64,000 nucleotides of DNA from Albifimbria verrucaria (Eukaryota > Ascomycota > Sordariomycetes > Hypocreales > Stachybotryaceae), in assembly GCA_020081605.1 (NCBI GenBank), contig JAHREC010000021.1, positions 62,001 through 126,000 on the forward strand, read 5' to 3'. The notes under the pieces were generated by a model. That model saw only the letters and a program-made list of their open reading frames with translations, ran no database searches and was not told the origin of the DNA. The translations under genes and the position numbers were made by a program. Within the stretch, counting starts at the first letter, position 1. Each line of letters opens with the position of its first letter. Positions 1-11,756 of the stretch are shown piece by piece.

Positions 1-54
1 CTGTTCTTGCGTGATAGAGAGTTCCCGTTCAGACACTGAGGGTGTTTTAAATGC

Positions 55-462
55 TTATTCCGTATCCTGTTGAACTGCTGGGGATGGAAAGAGCTCAGGG
101 TAGATGGACCGGGCTGTGAACCTTGATGCAAAAATACCCTCCCTCAGCAAGTATTTCAGAATGCCGACCAGGTCCTGCTGCGTGAAACCAATCACAGTTA
201 AATGATGCTGCTGAACGACTTTCTTATCGCCTTTATTTTGCGAAGCACGGCATTCTGTGGTCGGCAAAAGATTAAGAGGAGTAGACGGCTTTACAATTGT
301 ACCGACCGTAGGGGATATGGCGACAAAGATGGCTACGATAGCGAAGTCGTACGTCTGCATTGGCTGTCTTGATGGATTGTAATGGTCGGCACGCACAATG
401 TTGGCTTGAAGCAAGAGGTCGACAAGAGCGCAAGTTTTGGTTGACTTGTAGACACTAATCAA
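55..462 (-). CDS. Hypothetical protein, 135 aa, doubtful
   Basis: An uninterrupted reading frame from an ATG at 462 down to a stop at 55. I recognise no domain. The N-terminal third is weakly hydrophobic (AIVAIFVAI near residues 42-50), but I see no convincing signal peptide, and the rest is mixed with a few Lys/Gln-rich stretches. It lies alone at the window edge, upstream in the same direction from nothing recognisable, and no splice sites stand out. It could be a real small gene, the exon of a gene lying partly outside the window, or a chance frame. Only its length supports it. Confidence 0.22.
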   Translation of the reverse strand: MISVYKSTKTCALVDLLLQANIVRADHYNPSRQPMQTYDFAIVAIFVAISPTVGTIVKPSTPLNLLPTTECRASQNKGDKKVVQQHHLTVIGFTQQDLVGILKYLLREGIFASRFTARSIYPELFPSPAVQQDTE

Positions 463-972
463 GAGTTAGACGCCCAGGCATCCATGCAGCTACTCAGACG
501 GTCTATCCAGACACGAGTTCCGTTTCCTCTTATCTGCCAATCCGAAAAAGACCTCTCGAAGAAATTATTGAGAAGCTATCCTGAATCGCCATCGGCCGAG
601 CAGTGACTATATTGGGTCGACCACAAGGTTTGTAGTTCAATTTATTCTGCGCTGCCTCTTATTTTAACCGGCTGTCACTCGCGGAAAACCTTACAACAAG
701 AACTTCTGAAGCATGTAAGTATGTATCAATCCCAGCACCTAGTAAACCTTAATGCTTCCCTATAAAAAGACACGAGGACAGTAAGAAATGATTGTTAACA
801 TTACAGTTTGAAAGTCCCTAAAAAAACTGGTTTTTGTCCATCGCCATTTCAAATCGCTGCTAAACAAGTGGGAACCTCTCAGCTAGCTCTTCAACCATCT
901 TGGTTCAACAATTCCGGCTTAGACATCCGAACTTCTAAAATTAAAATACACTATAACCCCAATCCGACAATG
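463..972. other. Intergenic, nothing recognised
   Basis: About 500 bases without a gene I can support. A 99-codon frame on the plus strand (808-1107) overlaps the 3' end of the F-box relic and looks like chance. Confidence 0.5.
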
Positions 973-2360
973 TTAGGCATCTTCATCCATATTTTTGTCT
1001 GCCAACATGTCGATAATCTTAATGAGACCTTGCCGGTTATTTGTCTCAATATCGTCGAGCTCAAGGAGTCTATCGCCTACTTCAGTACCACTCGACATGA
1101 TAGATAGGTAGGTAAGATCCAGGGTGTCGCGCATAACCTCAATTACCCAACGCCAGACCGCAGCATCCCCCAAGGTGAATGAAATCTAAGAAGACCGTTC
1201 GGAGTGTTCGGTGGTGACGGAGCAGACATAATGCTAGGTCCTCTCTGGTGCAGTCTATAAACGAAAGGCTTAAAGTCTCAAGTTTGGCCACATAAAGCTC
1301 TTTACTTAACTCGGAAAACCGTTTTGATTCATCCCGCTCCTCAAACTCGAGTTCAAGATGTGAAAGCTCAGGCAAGAGTTTGATGAAGCGAATTAAGTCA
1401 GGCCCCACTTGGAGGAAGTCGAAATGCATTCGGGAAGATTTGGTTCAAGTGCGATATGAAGTCGACGAAGACTGACGAGAGGAGATTCTGCTAAGATAGT
1501 AGATGATGGCCCAGCAAGCATAAAAGGGCTGGCCCGGTTCGCGTTCATGAGCATGTTTTCAGGCCCAAAACTCAGTGTCTCGACCTGGATTTGGCTCGCT
1601 GCTACTGCAGCCAGGACCACCTGGATGATGTGATGAACCAAGCGGATGCTCTCCTGTGATTCAAATGTAAGGGCCCTTTGAGGTAAGATACCGATGCTGC
1701 GCCTTAGTCGACGAAGTCCCCAACCCTGGATGCTACTGCTGATGTTGATCTGCTTGCAGCGCTGAAAATGCGTCATTGCCCGTGTTAAGTACTCAAGATC
1801 GGATCCTGTTCGAATCATTTCTTCTTGATCATTGAGGTGCTTGCGATACTCTCGTGTGTCGAGTTGACTGAGTCGATCATTTGTTAATGCTTCAAGGTCT
1901 TTATCGCCCATGTTCCCTTCATTATTACAATCATCTCTCTGATTGGTGTTGTTTTCCCTTTATCATCGCTGATCTCTGACCAGTTACACCATTCATCATA
2001 AAAGAGGGCCAATTCAGCGGGGATAGCTTTACCCTTGAGGCTTCTCATTATGTTCTCATACTCGCTAGAGGGTGGCTCGATCTCTTGGAGCTCATTGAGG
2101 GGCAGCAAATGGCTGACACAGATATGGAGTTCTTCGACAAACTGATTAAGTTTCGGATGCTTTGCAATTTCGTCGAGACATTGCAGACTCCTTCGTTCAA
2201 GCATTACGTAGCGCGTCTTGAAGAAGTGGCTTGTGCAGAGAACAGTTGCCCTGGTATTGATCTCCTTACATGACTGTCTGAGAGCGAGCCAGTCCCTAGG
2301 CTGAAGCCTTGCGAAAATGTAAGCGGTGAGCTCGACTGGAAGATCAAGTAAGGTAGCCAT
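973..2360 (-). pseudogene. F-box protein, frameshifted
   Basis: The start at 2360 gives a classic N-terminal F-box (about residues 4-36: LPVELTAYIFARL, then RDWLALRQSCKEIN). This is the Skp1-binding segment that recruits substrates to SCF ubiquitin ligases. Downstream residues are Leu-rich (ELSHLELEFEE, LETLSLSFIDC, TLRTVFLDFIHLG), as in the C-terminal part of fungal F-box proteins. The similarity-bearing frame changes near 1900, near 1425 and near 1160. The last change sits in a GGGGGA run, where one fewer base would join FIHLG to DAAVWRWVIEVM. The total span of about 460 codons is normal for the family. Three shifts suggest a pseudogene, but homopolymer sequencing error could explain at least one. 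F-box identity is confident; the substrate is unknown. Confidence 0.75.
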
Positions 2361-2404
2361 GGTGTCCTGGAAACTGATCGATGCGAAACTAAGCTGGAAA
2401 ACAC

Positions 2405-2712
2405 GCGTTCAATTTAGCAGGATATCGAAAACCCCGCTCTCAAACACACCACGAGGATGACTAAGCCAAAGAGAACCCTGATCATTTCAGTTGAGCGGGA
2501 GCGAAGTCCAATACCCGTGAACCATGCATAAGATCGTGAAGACCAAAGTTAGCGGATGGATGAGAAGTGCAACCACAAAATAGGCCCACACTGACAAGAT
2601 TCTGAAAACGATGTGCTTCGTTAAAACTATCGCCAATCTAGCTGGAGGAACCTAGCAACATGAAACTCATGGTTCGTGGAGCGCTTGGCCTTATGGTGCC
2701 GGATGATATACA
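2405..2712. other. Intergenic, nothing recognised
   Basis: A short gap between the F-box relic and the OrsD-family relic. I see no RNA gene, repeat or coding signal. Confidence 0.5.
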
Positions 2713-4006
2713 TCATCTTTCCGTTCCAAAAGAAGACCCTCTTTGCGAAGATGGACTATTCTTGTACTCAATGGCCAAGAATTCTTTGATTCCCGGCGCC
2801 TGTCCACAGGCGGTAAGAAAACCACCGCCCGGCTTTTGACCCATTGATTTTACTTTGTTGAGGTAATCTCTGACGGCGCTCCAGCGCCATCGGCCATGCG
2901 CTGTCAATTGATTTAGGGACCGCCGCGATGATTGCAAACGCGGGACTAAAAGAGTCTTATACGCATCCTCAAAACTATTCCCGGGATGTCATACGAAAGA
3001 ATAACCTGGAGAAAATTTGGTCAAGTCATCTTGTATATCAGTAAAGCGAATCTCGGGTCGCCATCCAAACATTAGCTCATCGCATAATGCTTCGGCTTAC
3101 GATATCAAGTACTCGCTGAGCTGCCGGAACGCGCTCATGGTCAATGTAAAAGATCCACCTCAAGAAACGCTCACTCCATCATCACTCCAGCGTAGAAAAT
3201 ATGCGGGTGGCTCAGTTCTTGCCATAAGCAAACCAAAACTTCTGAGGCTAATTAGCTCGGCTAAGGCAGAGGGCGAACCAGTAGTTGTGTACCGAATGCA
3301 AATCTCTTGTAGCCGCTCAACTTGCTGGGTGTGGGGTCTTTCAGGTGTACCGATGAATGGGTATGCAAAAACCGTTAATGCGTATTCTAGGAATATTAAT
3401 TGTTGACAGTAGATTAACGGTGATAACGAAGGACAGTATTGTCGAGCAAGCTTAAATTGCCGACAGTCCGCAGAGAATCCGAAAATGCCACTGAAATACA
3501 CCAGTAAGGTAGCAGGTTCACCCTCAAAGAATGGCTGAGCGCTCAGTGACAGACTGAGCTTGAATAACAGCTATAGGAAATCGGACTCAGCGGCATATAT
3601 GGGGTTTCGTCTTGGGTATTCTCAGTGCTCGTGGAGTCCTGAAATCGAGCCCTGCCCTCATGTTGCGTATCATCCAGGTCTTCTGATTCTTCAAAGACGG
3701 CCTCCGCCCGCATTTTGGTTTCATCTTCAAACGCGTCAGACTCTTCATCAGAATCCAACTCTTCCCAGTTTGTGCATTCCTCATCGTGCGGCTCATTGTA
3801 GGTTTCGACTGGCGGTGCAGTACAAGTTTGTAGCAATAGCATGCGATATACTCGTCAAGCGATCTAAATCGTATTTGTGCTTCAACTGCCCCATAAATCC
3901 GCACCGTGCATAGACGTAGAGGCCGCTCAAGTGCTGGGTCTCCCATTCCAAGGCTTGCGACATCTGCTGATAACGTAGCCATCCTCTGGGCTCGTAAACC
4001 CCGCAT
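2713..4006 (-). pseudogene. OrsD/recombinase-like relic, copy 1 (partial)
   Basis: This region matches the larger copy at 26752-30870 in order and direction. From 4006 down it shows an acidic Asp/Glu-rich stretch (about 3543-3842), then the segment containing YFSGIFGFSADCR and LARQYCPSLSPLIY, then ARTEPPAYFLRWSDDG. After a gap comes FLTACGQAPGIKEFLAIEYKN (2713-2937). That last piece corresponds to LYTACGQCPRASELLSLQ in copy 3, at the start of the recombinase-like region. Reading frames change several times and the N-terminal zinc domain is absent, so the copy is truncated at both ends. Assignment rests on comparison within this window; the family name OrsD (PF12013) comes from the better copies. 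Confidence 0.7.
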
Positions 4007-4144
4007 TAAGACGCTTCAATACACTGCTGTCATTTGTATAGTCTGAGCAGCGAGATTAATTTGCAACTACACATAATATCATAGAGAAGATTTCAGGGGA
4101 TATTGATATAAGCTAAGAATCATATACTACCGAATGGATATCGC

Positions 4145-5546
4145 CTAGATTCTGTACCTTCGGCAGTCATTGCAAGCTAGCATATGACATCTTCTGCAAG
4201 ATAAAATAAACTTGCGATGTCTGTCGCCACAGATCTCGCAGGCCCGGCCGCGACGGCCGCCCAATTCTATTCGTGCAAATTTTCCAGCGTGACGGCAATC
4301 GTGATTCGCCAGAAGTTCCTGTTCCATGGCAGCTACCCGTTGTTGACGCTGCACAGGAGCCATTGGGTGCGGAGCCTCTCGATCAACTATATCCTCGGCC
4401 CTTCGAGCTAGTAGTGCAGGCTCCCAATCCCCACAAGAACATTCTTTCCACCTGACACCGCATCTATAGCAAAACTCAGCTTTGCATCGGCATCTGTTCA
4501 TCTGTTAATGAATGTCGTTGGAAGGCATACAGTGTTCAGAGCTGTCACTCACGTCATATGGTCACAACCTTCATCCCGAGCTACCATTTCACCACAACCA
4601 AAACAGGCACGCCAACTCTGCTGATTCGCGTAGCTAATAAGTTTTTGCCGTTCTTCGTCTGCAACACAGCCTCCATTGTGAGCCAAGCCCTTGCAATACT
4701 TACACATTTCAGTGCCGCAGCTAGCACAAGAGGTTCTATCTCTTGTCCGTTGGGGTTCAGGAATAAACTTGCCACACTCCAGGTTGGCGCAATACACTCT
4801 CTCCGTACTTGTAAATTCCAGCTCTGCGTCTCGATAGGTTGAACGCTCTTCAAGTGTGAATTCTGCTTCGATGAGAGAGACGTCGATCGGTTGGCGGTGA
4901 CACTTTGGCGGGAATAGACTTTCATCTTTCGCCGCGCGCAGAACAAAAGCCTTTAGACATGGCCTACAGTATATATCCTTGCATGCTAGACGAACACTGG
5001 TGCTCGAAGTTGTGCGCTCCCCGCAAACACTGCAATCGAGTTTAATTTGGGGAAGGCTTCGAGCGCAGCCTTCTGACCAGGAGCGTATCGGGCGGAAGGA
5101 CCTGCAACGGTGCTGTTGGATTCATTATCAAGATCTAAAGATTCTGTAGACTGCCTGAAGTCCCAATCGAAAGAGGCCGGCTCGAGCCAAGGAATCTGTG
5201 GCAACTCAGCAGCGTTTTCGGACAGCAGGCTTGCCTCCTCGTTCAAGCCCAGCGCAAGATGCCGGTCATGCACTGATTGTGACTCCTCAATCCTCATCAA
5301 TTCGATGAGCTCAGCATCGGAGTCAACAGCCTCAGCAACGCTATGAGCGAGTTTGGCATCCTGAACCAGGACTATCGCCCTCTCTAAATCGGTCTTGAAG
5401 TTATTAAAAGCCACAACAAAGTCTGGAAGTCTACTTTCGGCCCATTTGCCACAGCGAAGTATGTCTTGAGTCTCGATCTCTTCGAGTTGGAGACGCAGAG
5501 CGAGTTCCTCGTCATAGGCTATGGTCAAACAATCTTCAAATGCCAT
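4145..5546 (-). CDS. RBR-type E3 ubiquitin-protein ligase
   Basis: RING-between-RING ligases move ubiquitin from E2 to a RING2 cysteine and then to substrate. The domains read in order. There is an acidic helical N-terminus (5546-5040), then RING1 with CSVCGER and YCRPCL (about 5035-4850). The IBR follows with YCANLECGKF, CASCG and CKYCKG (4800-4660). RING2 has CFGCGEMVARDEGCDHM (the Cys of GCDHM is the expected catalytic residue), then CRCKAEFCYRCG. A C-terminal Cys-rich tail CEICG...CRRCHMLACNDCRR is typical of fungal members. RING2 is restored by a 59-bp intron (4552-4494, GTGAG...CAG). Between the N-terminal frame and RING1 (near 5040-5100) the frame shifts by one, and I found no normal-sized intron there. 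That is either a one-base error or a lesion. I start at 5546; 5570 is a possible earlier ATG. Confidence 0.85.
4494..4552 (-). other. Intron within RING2 of the RBR ligase
   Basis: The donor GTGAGT follows GACCATATGAC and the acceptor is GAACAG. Splicing joins CDHMT to CRCKAEFC, giving the expected RING2 spacing; an acceptor 9 bases earlier would create a stop codon. The length is 59 bp. Confidence 0.8.
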
Positions 5547-5570
5547 AATTATTGCTGGAAGGGACCACAA

Positions 5571-6628
5571 TAAACAGGAGACAGCCTATACGGTTATTGA
5601 CAGATGAAGTCTATGCTCACGATCAATTTGAGATGGAAGACAGAGCGCATGAAAAAGAGTCGAAGAAAAGAAGAAGAAAAAAATTGGAAAAAGTGAGTTC
5701 TGGATCAGATTTTTCTACCCCTCACGACCAACGACCCTTGCATTGAATATGTCTTGGTTTGTCGGGACCTGAAGCTCAATAATATAGCTAAGACAAGAAG
5801 ATATGACCAACCATAACGAAGCTTCAGGTACTATTGGTCTCGAAATTCTTATTCATAACATTCCGATAGTCTTACTCTCCTTCAATTTGAAACATGACCA
5901 CTACCGTTCTCAAAGTTTTCATTGTAGACTGATGTGTAGAACTTGCTTGCTCTCTGTTCAAAGCCGCCGTAGCCTGCTGCTGATATTGAACATCTTCTCA
6001 ACTGGCTTTGGAGTATTTGTTACGTCTCAATGCGCTTGATTTTAAAAAACTTGCAAAGCGTGATGACAGCCAACGTGCCTGGTGGGTTCCAATGGGGCGG
6101 CTTGGCCAGTTGACACTGTAAAACAGCTACCGGCATCTGTCAAGGTACAAGTCAGAGGAGATTGGGGACATTGCAGGTTTTAACTTTTCGATACGACCTC
6201 AGAGCGTTATAGGACGCTTCTATAGGTTACTGAAGAAAGCTGATATCTTAGTCCATTAAGCTAGGTGTGAAATGCTCTACTTTGCCGGGTATGGCTGGTC
6301 GTAATCAGATCCATTCCAAATTCGCCGTCTTCCCCGAAAAAGTTTAACTGTAGCCAGCACTCAGAAAAGGGAGATCTACATGAGACAAAATCTCTGTGAC
6401 ATGAGCAAGATGATTCATCATCAAAAGGAGTAATTCTGAAAAACAAAAGAGACCAGGTTGAAACATGAATTTTGTCTCTTCTCACTTAGTCTTGTATAAA
6501 GTGCAATGCGACAAGGGTTGATATAGGTTTGAGAAACATTTTCGGACAATCGCCATGCTCCATTAACCTATGTCAAATATAAGCGATTCCATTTGGACCT
6601 CGCAGCGCAAGTATGAGCGAAGATACGC
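5571..6628. other. Intergenic, about 1 kb, nothing recognised
   Basis: Contains only short frames (5552-5746, 5803-6039, 6261-6485) without domains. A purine-rich AAAGAAGAAGAAAAAAA stretch lies near 5660-5690. I see no RNA gene or transposon end. Confidence 0.5.
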
Positions 6629-8870
6629 CTAGATTTTACTACGCTGTTGATTTATGTTTTTGGCTGAGGGACATTGCATGAAAGCGTCTCCGTCGTCGCT
6701 CCATTGGAAGAAAGTTGATGGTGGCTCGGTACGAGCGATGCAAAGACCATAATTCCGAAGACCGAGGAGCTCATCAAGTGGGCTCTGTGAACCCAAAAGC
6801 ATAAGTTTTCGCCGAATTATCCCGAAACGTTCAGATTGCTGTCCCCGTGGACATTTTTCTATGCCGATGTATGTGTATGCCCGTAGAGGTAACGCACGTT
6901 CTAGGAGCAAGAGCCGCTGTATATATGAGACCTGGTAGATAAGAGCAGTATTGCTTAGCAAGCAAGAGACCTCGACAATCTGCAGAAAGCCCGAGAACAC
7001 CACTGAAGTATACCAACAGTGCGGATTCAGGTCGGATTCAGGCCGGCCATGGTTGAAAGTCTCATCACAGCTGGTGAGACACACTTGGAGAATGAGCTCG
7101 AGAAATTCGTTAAAAATTCCCTCTACCCATTCGATTGATAGTTGCAAACAATTTGCGTTCTGAATGGTTCCCAATCTAATCGCTTACATAGTCCGTATGA
7201 CCTTGATACGCTCCGAATAACTCCATATTACAAAATTCATTATCATTATCTTTATTATCGTTTTCTTCGTCTGTTTTGTCAGTATTGTCTTCATTATCGT
7301 CTTCCTCGTTATCTTCTCCCGCTTCATTCATCGAATCATTACTTACCCTATTAAGGGCTGTATAATCTCGATCTTTCGCAAACTTCACTTTCTTGCACCC
7401 TGAGTTATCAGACTGGTAATCGGGGTAAGAACGATCAAAGTGTCTTCCTGCCTTCGACCAAAGGCCTTGGAACTAGTCGAATAGTTGCTAAGCTTTATGA
7501 TCCTAAATAGACCTCAATTGAGCCAATAATGTCGGGCTCATTCTCTTGCCTATTTCATTCTCTCTTGCGGCCATTGATATCCTGGAAAATCGGAAGACAA
7601 ACGCCAACAACCTTTTCGAGAGATGCCGATATTTCTTCTCGCTGCTTTTCTTTGACACGAGGCTGAAAGGCCTGTCCTGAAAGTGATGACCTCTGGAGCT
7701 CGCAAGCCAGCATAATGTGGTGCGACTAGTGTGGCACACGGAGTATTCGCAACGGTCTAGGACCAAGTTAAGTGCCTCCATTAGGCAGGCTATCTTTTGT
7801 TCATCTTCTTTTGAGCTCAAGACATCGCAGTCATTTGCATCCGGCTCATGGCTCCTTCGGTAATCGCTGAGTAAACAATGGTGATTCGGTAATCTTTTGC
7901 TGCCGACATGATGTCTCGTCGAACAGTTCCATAAGTGGTCTTCCATTGTGTTCTATTCATCCACAAGCTCGTTGTTGCCAAAGAATCCCACTTCAACGCT
8001 TTGCTACTCAAATATGCCGAGTCTATCCCATCCTAGCACTTCGCCTAAATGCTGCGAACATGCTCGATTGCCAAGTTTTTTAGTTGGAGAATAGGGTCAG
8101 GCATAGAGCCACGAATCCGCGGGCCTGATCCTTTGGGAACCGAGGCAGGCCTGCTCACTTCAAACCATTTGCTGCCCGCTCTAGAAGGAAAGAATCTCTG
8201 GTACGCAACGCCGTGGACCCATGGCAAATCAGCGGACGAATTGATGCAGTCTTTGATTGGTCTTCCTCGGCCTTGTAGATCGCGCCATCCATGTTCTTCG
8301 GTGCAGTGGTCTGCATCTGTTGAATATGGCGAAAGACATGACTACATGTTCATCGTCGTGCGCCTGTTCTTGGCGGCACAAGATGGGGTTAGGTGGAGCA
8401 GTTGGGAGCGGGTACTGCATGCTCCCACAGAATGTCCGGTATATCTTATATGATTGCAACGAGCTTTCTTTGGTCTTCTCGATTGGTGTTGCTATGTCGG
8501 CTTCTGAGGCGAGTTCTGGCTTCCTTAGCAACGCATGCAAAGCCACCTACCTCGCACACCAATACTCGATATGCAGCCAAATGAACAAACGGATAGATTG
8601 GACTACGCAAAACTGGTCCTGCAGTGGATTCCATTATCGTTGTTATTGATGGATGCTGTGGAACTTTCATTTACCAAGACGACAAGGAATGCTCCTTTTG
8701 CTGCTCTGAACGCGAGTTCGCGTCTTCCCACGCGTTCCCCTGTCTAGCTCTTGTCTGTAGCGCAATTGGATATTCAAAACAGGTCCCCGGTCATAATCAA
8801 ATCTCTGTGGCTTAGAGTGGGTCTGAAAAAACAAATCTAGTAGATTTGATTTTGCCATTGACTACTAGGT
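6629..8870 (-). pseudogene. OrsD/recombinase-like relic, copy 2
   Basis: Nearly colinear with the copy at 28.5-30.87 kb, including about 200 bp of 5' flank that ends at the shared sequence CATTGACTACTAGG (8858-8870). The protein begins MESTAGPVLRS near 8634. It shows an N-terminal zinc-finger-like segment, RFFPSRAGSKWFEV (8195-8154), the LATTSLWMNRTQWK block (about 7970), the basic KKSSEKKYRHL block, an acidic run (7250-7350), VYFSGVLGLSADCRG (near 7010) and ARTEPPSTFFQWSDDG (near 6730). Reading frames switch repeatedly. In the first zinc motif, copy 3 has CEICGFACV but here it is CEVGGFACV, so one predicted metal ligand is Gly. Similarity stops near 6680, before the recombinase-like region. 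This is a dead copy. Confidence 0.8.
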
Positions 8871-9059
8871 TGTGGTTGGCTGAGATGGCCGAACGGGGCC
8901 CGATCCGCGCGAGCATGCTTGAGTAATATATTAGAATAAAGTTTGAATGAAGAGTAGCTATCAATACTCGATGCAATTCCTATCCAGTTTATAATGCTAT
9001 TGAGCCGCGACTGATTTATACAGAGGAACTGAGTGTTAAAACTGCTCTATAAAAGCCTA
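8871..9059. other. Spacer between OrsD relic and dispersed repeat
   Basis: AT-rich spacer with no coding signal. It begins at the shared boundary sequence ACTACTAGG of the OrsD relics. Confidence 0.4.
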
Positions 9060-9525
9060 TTGCCAGTATAGACTGGATTCAAGCTGAAGATGATCGTATC
9101 GAGGCCCAGGTTGCTTTGGAATTAGGTGATAACCCTTCAGGAACAGCAAGAAGAGGCGTAGACGATACTTGGAAAGAATAGCCAGGGATACCAAGAATAA
9201 CAAGCTTTGTACATGGCCAATACAGAGGAAGACTGCATTGTAATTCGGAATAGCTAGTCAAATTAAAAGATCCTTATGCTAATGTACCTAATTCATGAAA
9301 CTGTCAAGGCCTTGTTCAGATCAATCGGCAGAAAACTTCCAACCAATTGCTCACAAGGGAAGTATGTCCATACACCTGCCGAAATTTGGAACGGTATGGG
9401 TAGGTTGCTAGTTAAACAGCTTCACCGCCTTCGCGGAAGTTGTACCAATGGGTCTGGAATAATTCAAACCAATCAGAGCGTGCCAAAGGCGATGCCCGTT
9501 TAGCAAAACATGATGCCCACGTAAC
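9060..9525 (+). repeat. Dispersed repeat R1, copy 1
   Basis: Matches the reverse complement of 60265-60830 along its whole length with indels. The left part encodes the end of a protein with the motif QAEDDRIEAQVALELGD followed by a stop after GVDDTWKE. The right part carries CTTGTTCAGA, CTTCCAACCAA, CCGCCTTCGCGGA and a segment with GATGCCCACGTAACAATTGCC. I do not recognise the coding remnant beyond its being shared. It looks like a fragment of a transposon or multicopy gene tail. Confidence 0.65.
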
Positions 9526-9533
9526 AATTGCCC

Positions 9534-9604
9534 AATGTACCGACGTATGACTAAGACGTTGTGGGGCTTCTACATAGTCTGCACCTTACCGGCGTCAAGG
9601 GGAT
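9534..9604 (+). repeat. Solo end of piggyBac-like MITE (type C)
   Basis: The sequence ATGACTAAGACGTTGTGGGG and the following CTTCTACATAG...CACCTTACCGGCGTCAAGGGGATA matches the right end of the MITE at 63487-63743. No opposite end is visible within 400 bp on the left, so this is a truncated or solo terminus. Confidence 0.6.
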
Positions 9605-10331
9605 ACGGATATCGGTCCGTTAATCGGCATATGAGGTTAACTTGTGTACCTTTCTTCCACGAATCTGCTTCTACCCCGGCCAGCCTCCCGGCTTGTCCAA
9701 ACTGTCATAAGGTCTGGGGTCAAAGATGTCTTGGATCTGTAATGCAAGGATGCAGGTTATGCAGAGTTCTGGCTTTTCAAAGTGCGGGGAAGAGGCTCCG
9801 CAAGGCTCTGCAGGGCATCCTTTCAACCCCTCCTCTGTACGCCTTACGACATCCTGCAAATCTATGGCCCCATGAGATAGTCTTGCTTAAGATTTCAGTC
9901 ACTGGTCAAGGCTAATTGATTTTGTTGGAGCGTGCATGAATCTTCACAATTCCTGCCGTCTCTGCCCCTTTAATTCTATGGCTGTTCATTCTTGTTAGGT
10001 GAGCAGCCAATTTGTAGCGGACACCAATAACATACGTTGGCAAAAGGACACATCTTCCAAGCGATCTACCATAAAATGGCTGAAGGCGAGTTGCATCAGC
10101 GGCTACCTTACGAATCGGAGGAAAGACTACAGGATAAAACACAGAAGCGTCAAAGTTTGTCTCCCTGTGCTCGGTCTTCTGATCAATATACTAAACGTCA
10201 TCTCCTACAGTATCGGATATTCTTGGCCTCAATGACGAAAAGCTCACAAACTCTGATCCGCTGCCACTTCCAGTGATGGTGGGAGCCGGAAGAGTCAAGA
10301 AATTTCGTGACGGAGGAGGAAACAAAAGGTT
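9605..10331. other. Intergenic, about 700 bp
   Basis: Overlapping short frames on both strands (9535-9915, 9671-9859, 9912-10142) show no domain. The 9535 frame starts inside the MITE end, which argues against a native gene. Confidence 0.4.
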
Positions 10332-11394
10332 GTGGACCCGCAACAGACTCATCACAATAGCACAGGTCGTCTAGACACGGAGACTGGGTCTGGTCACAGG
10401 ATAGATTTCCAACAGTCCCATCCAAGAGGTTACCCAGCACTAGCAACTTTCATCGGCAGTGATAAAGATTTCTTTGTTTTTCGCCGATTCAGTAGTCTTT
10501 CTGCACGAAATATCCTCTATCTCCAAGACGAACTTGTCGAGTTAGAGGCTCAGCTCCAGAAGATTGATCTAACAGAGTCTTTAAACGGATCGGTACAGGA
10601 CCTGTGGAACCTTCACTCCAGGCGAGGAGACGCAAATAGACAGAGAAAGAGTCTGATGAAAGAAATATCAGTAAAATTAAAAGAGTATCGTGAGTTTATC
10701 TGGCTACTACCCCATCTGGAACAGACTCCATATTGTTCATTAGATTGACCAGATACAGAAATGGCCCTTCGGTCACAGGCGGCCATGCTGGCACTGGAAC
10801 CCGCCCCAGACATAAATACAGATAGTATTGCCAACTGGATTGATGGGATGAAACCGGTCGTAGAAGCAGAATCCCATTTCCTGGACGATAGAGGAGACTT
10901 AGTGAGTCTTTCCGGAGGGCATGAATCGAAAGAATTTTTAGAGCATTACCTTGAGAAAAACTGGCACCGTTTTTTTCTAGTAAAGGTAAGTTATCTCAGG
11001 AACCCTGTCCGGTAAATGTGATGGTTGAGACAAAGTTGCTGCTATAGGGAAGACATGGCCTGCCCTTGAGCTCGACTGTTGAATACTACTCGGCAGTCAG
11101 CATCAAGCACGTTGCACGTATCCTCCTCGCACTGGCTTCCGCCGTATTTGCAGTGTTACCAATTCCTATCCTCCTCTATCTTTCTGGCACGATCAGAATC
11201 ATAATCATATCCATTTTTGCAGTTATGTTCGCCGCTATGTTTAGCGTCATGACGAACGGTCGAACCCCGAGATGTTTGCAGCTATGGCAGCGTAGGTTCC
11301 TTTGATTGTGTTAATGTCGGTTCGAATCTAACCTTGAATACACAGCTACGCCGCCTTCCTGGCCGTTTTTATCACCAACTCCACCCAGCAATAA
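10332..11394 (+). pseudogene. DUF6594 membrane protein, two lesions
   Basis: The N-terminal part has the family signature GYPALATFIGSD, then VFRRFSSLSARNILYLQDEL and ELEAQL (residues about 33-75). The C-terminal part has two hydrophobic segments (ILLALASAVFAVLPIPILLYL and IIIISIFAVMFAAMFSVM) and a final AYAAFLAVFI, as expected for this fungal family of unknown function. Two introns read well: 10986-11047 (62 bp) and 11292-11345 (54 bp). Two lesions remain. A TGA at 10746-10748 interrupts an otherwise continuous frame, and a one-base shift in the ACCCCG run near 11266 is needed to reach EMFAAMAA before the last intron. The length of about 310 residues fits the family. Confidence 0.8.
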
Positions 11395-11756
11395 CTCTGG
11401 AGCCGAAGTTTGAAAAGTTCATAGAATTGCTAACCTGACCTATGGCATTAACATATCAAGGGAGATGATGGACTACATAAGTTTAGATACCATAGGAGCA
11501 CGATAAAATCGGAGGACGTCTGATGGGTTTACTTGGAGCCGTTTCGTATTCAACTGACTATCGTTATTTGAGTAAAACGCTAGCAAACTTATCAAAGTCA
11601 CAGAATGATCGTCAGTTCCCTTCGTAAGAACATAAAAACTGAATCAAGGAAGAGCACTGTCATCAAACTCCACATCAGAGTCTTCCTCATCGAGGCTTTC
11701 CATGGTCTTCCATGCCTGGGAGCTAGCCTCTGAAGCGTCTTCCGTAGAGGAGCCTG
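11395..11756. other. 3' intergenic region between convergent genes
   Basis: About 360 bp between the end of the DUF6594 gene (+) and the end of the DUF4419 gene (-). No coding or repeat signal recognised. Confidence 0.5.

Noticed and set aside
11314..11335. GGTTCGAATC resembling a tRNA B box
   Set aside because: No A box or cloverleaf fits around it, and it lies inside the second intron of the DUF6594 gene.
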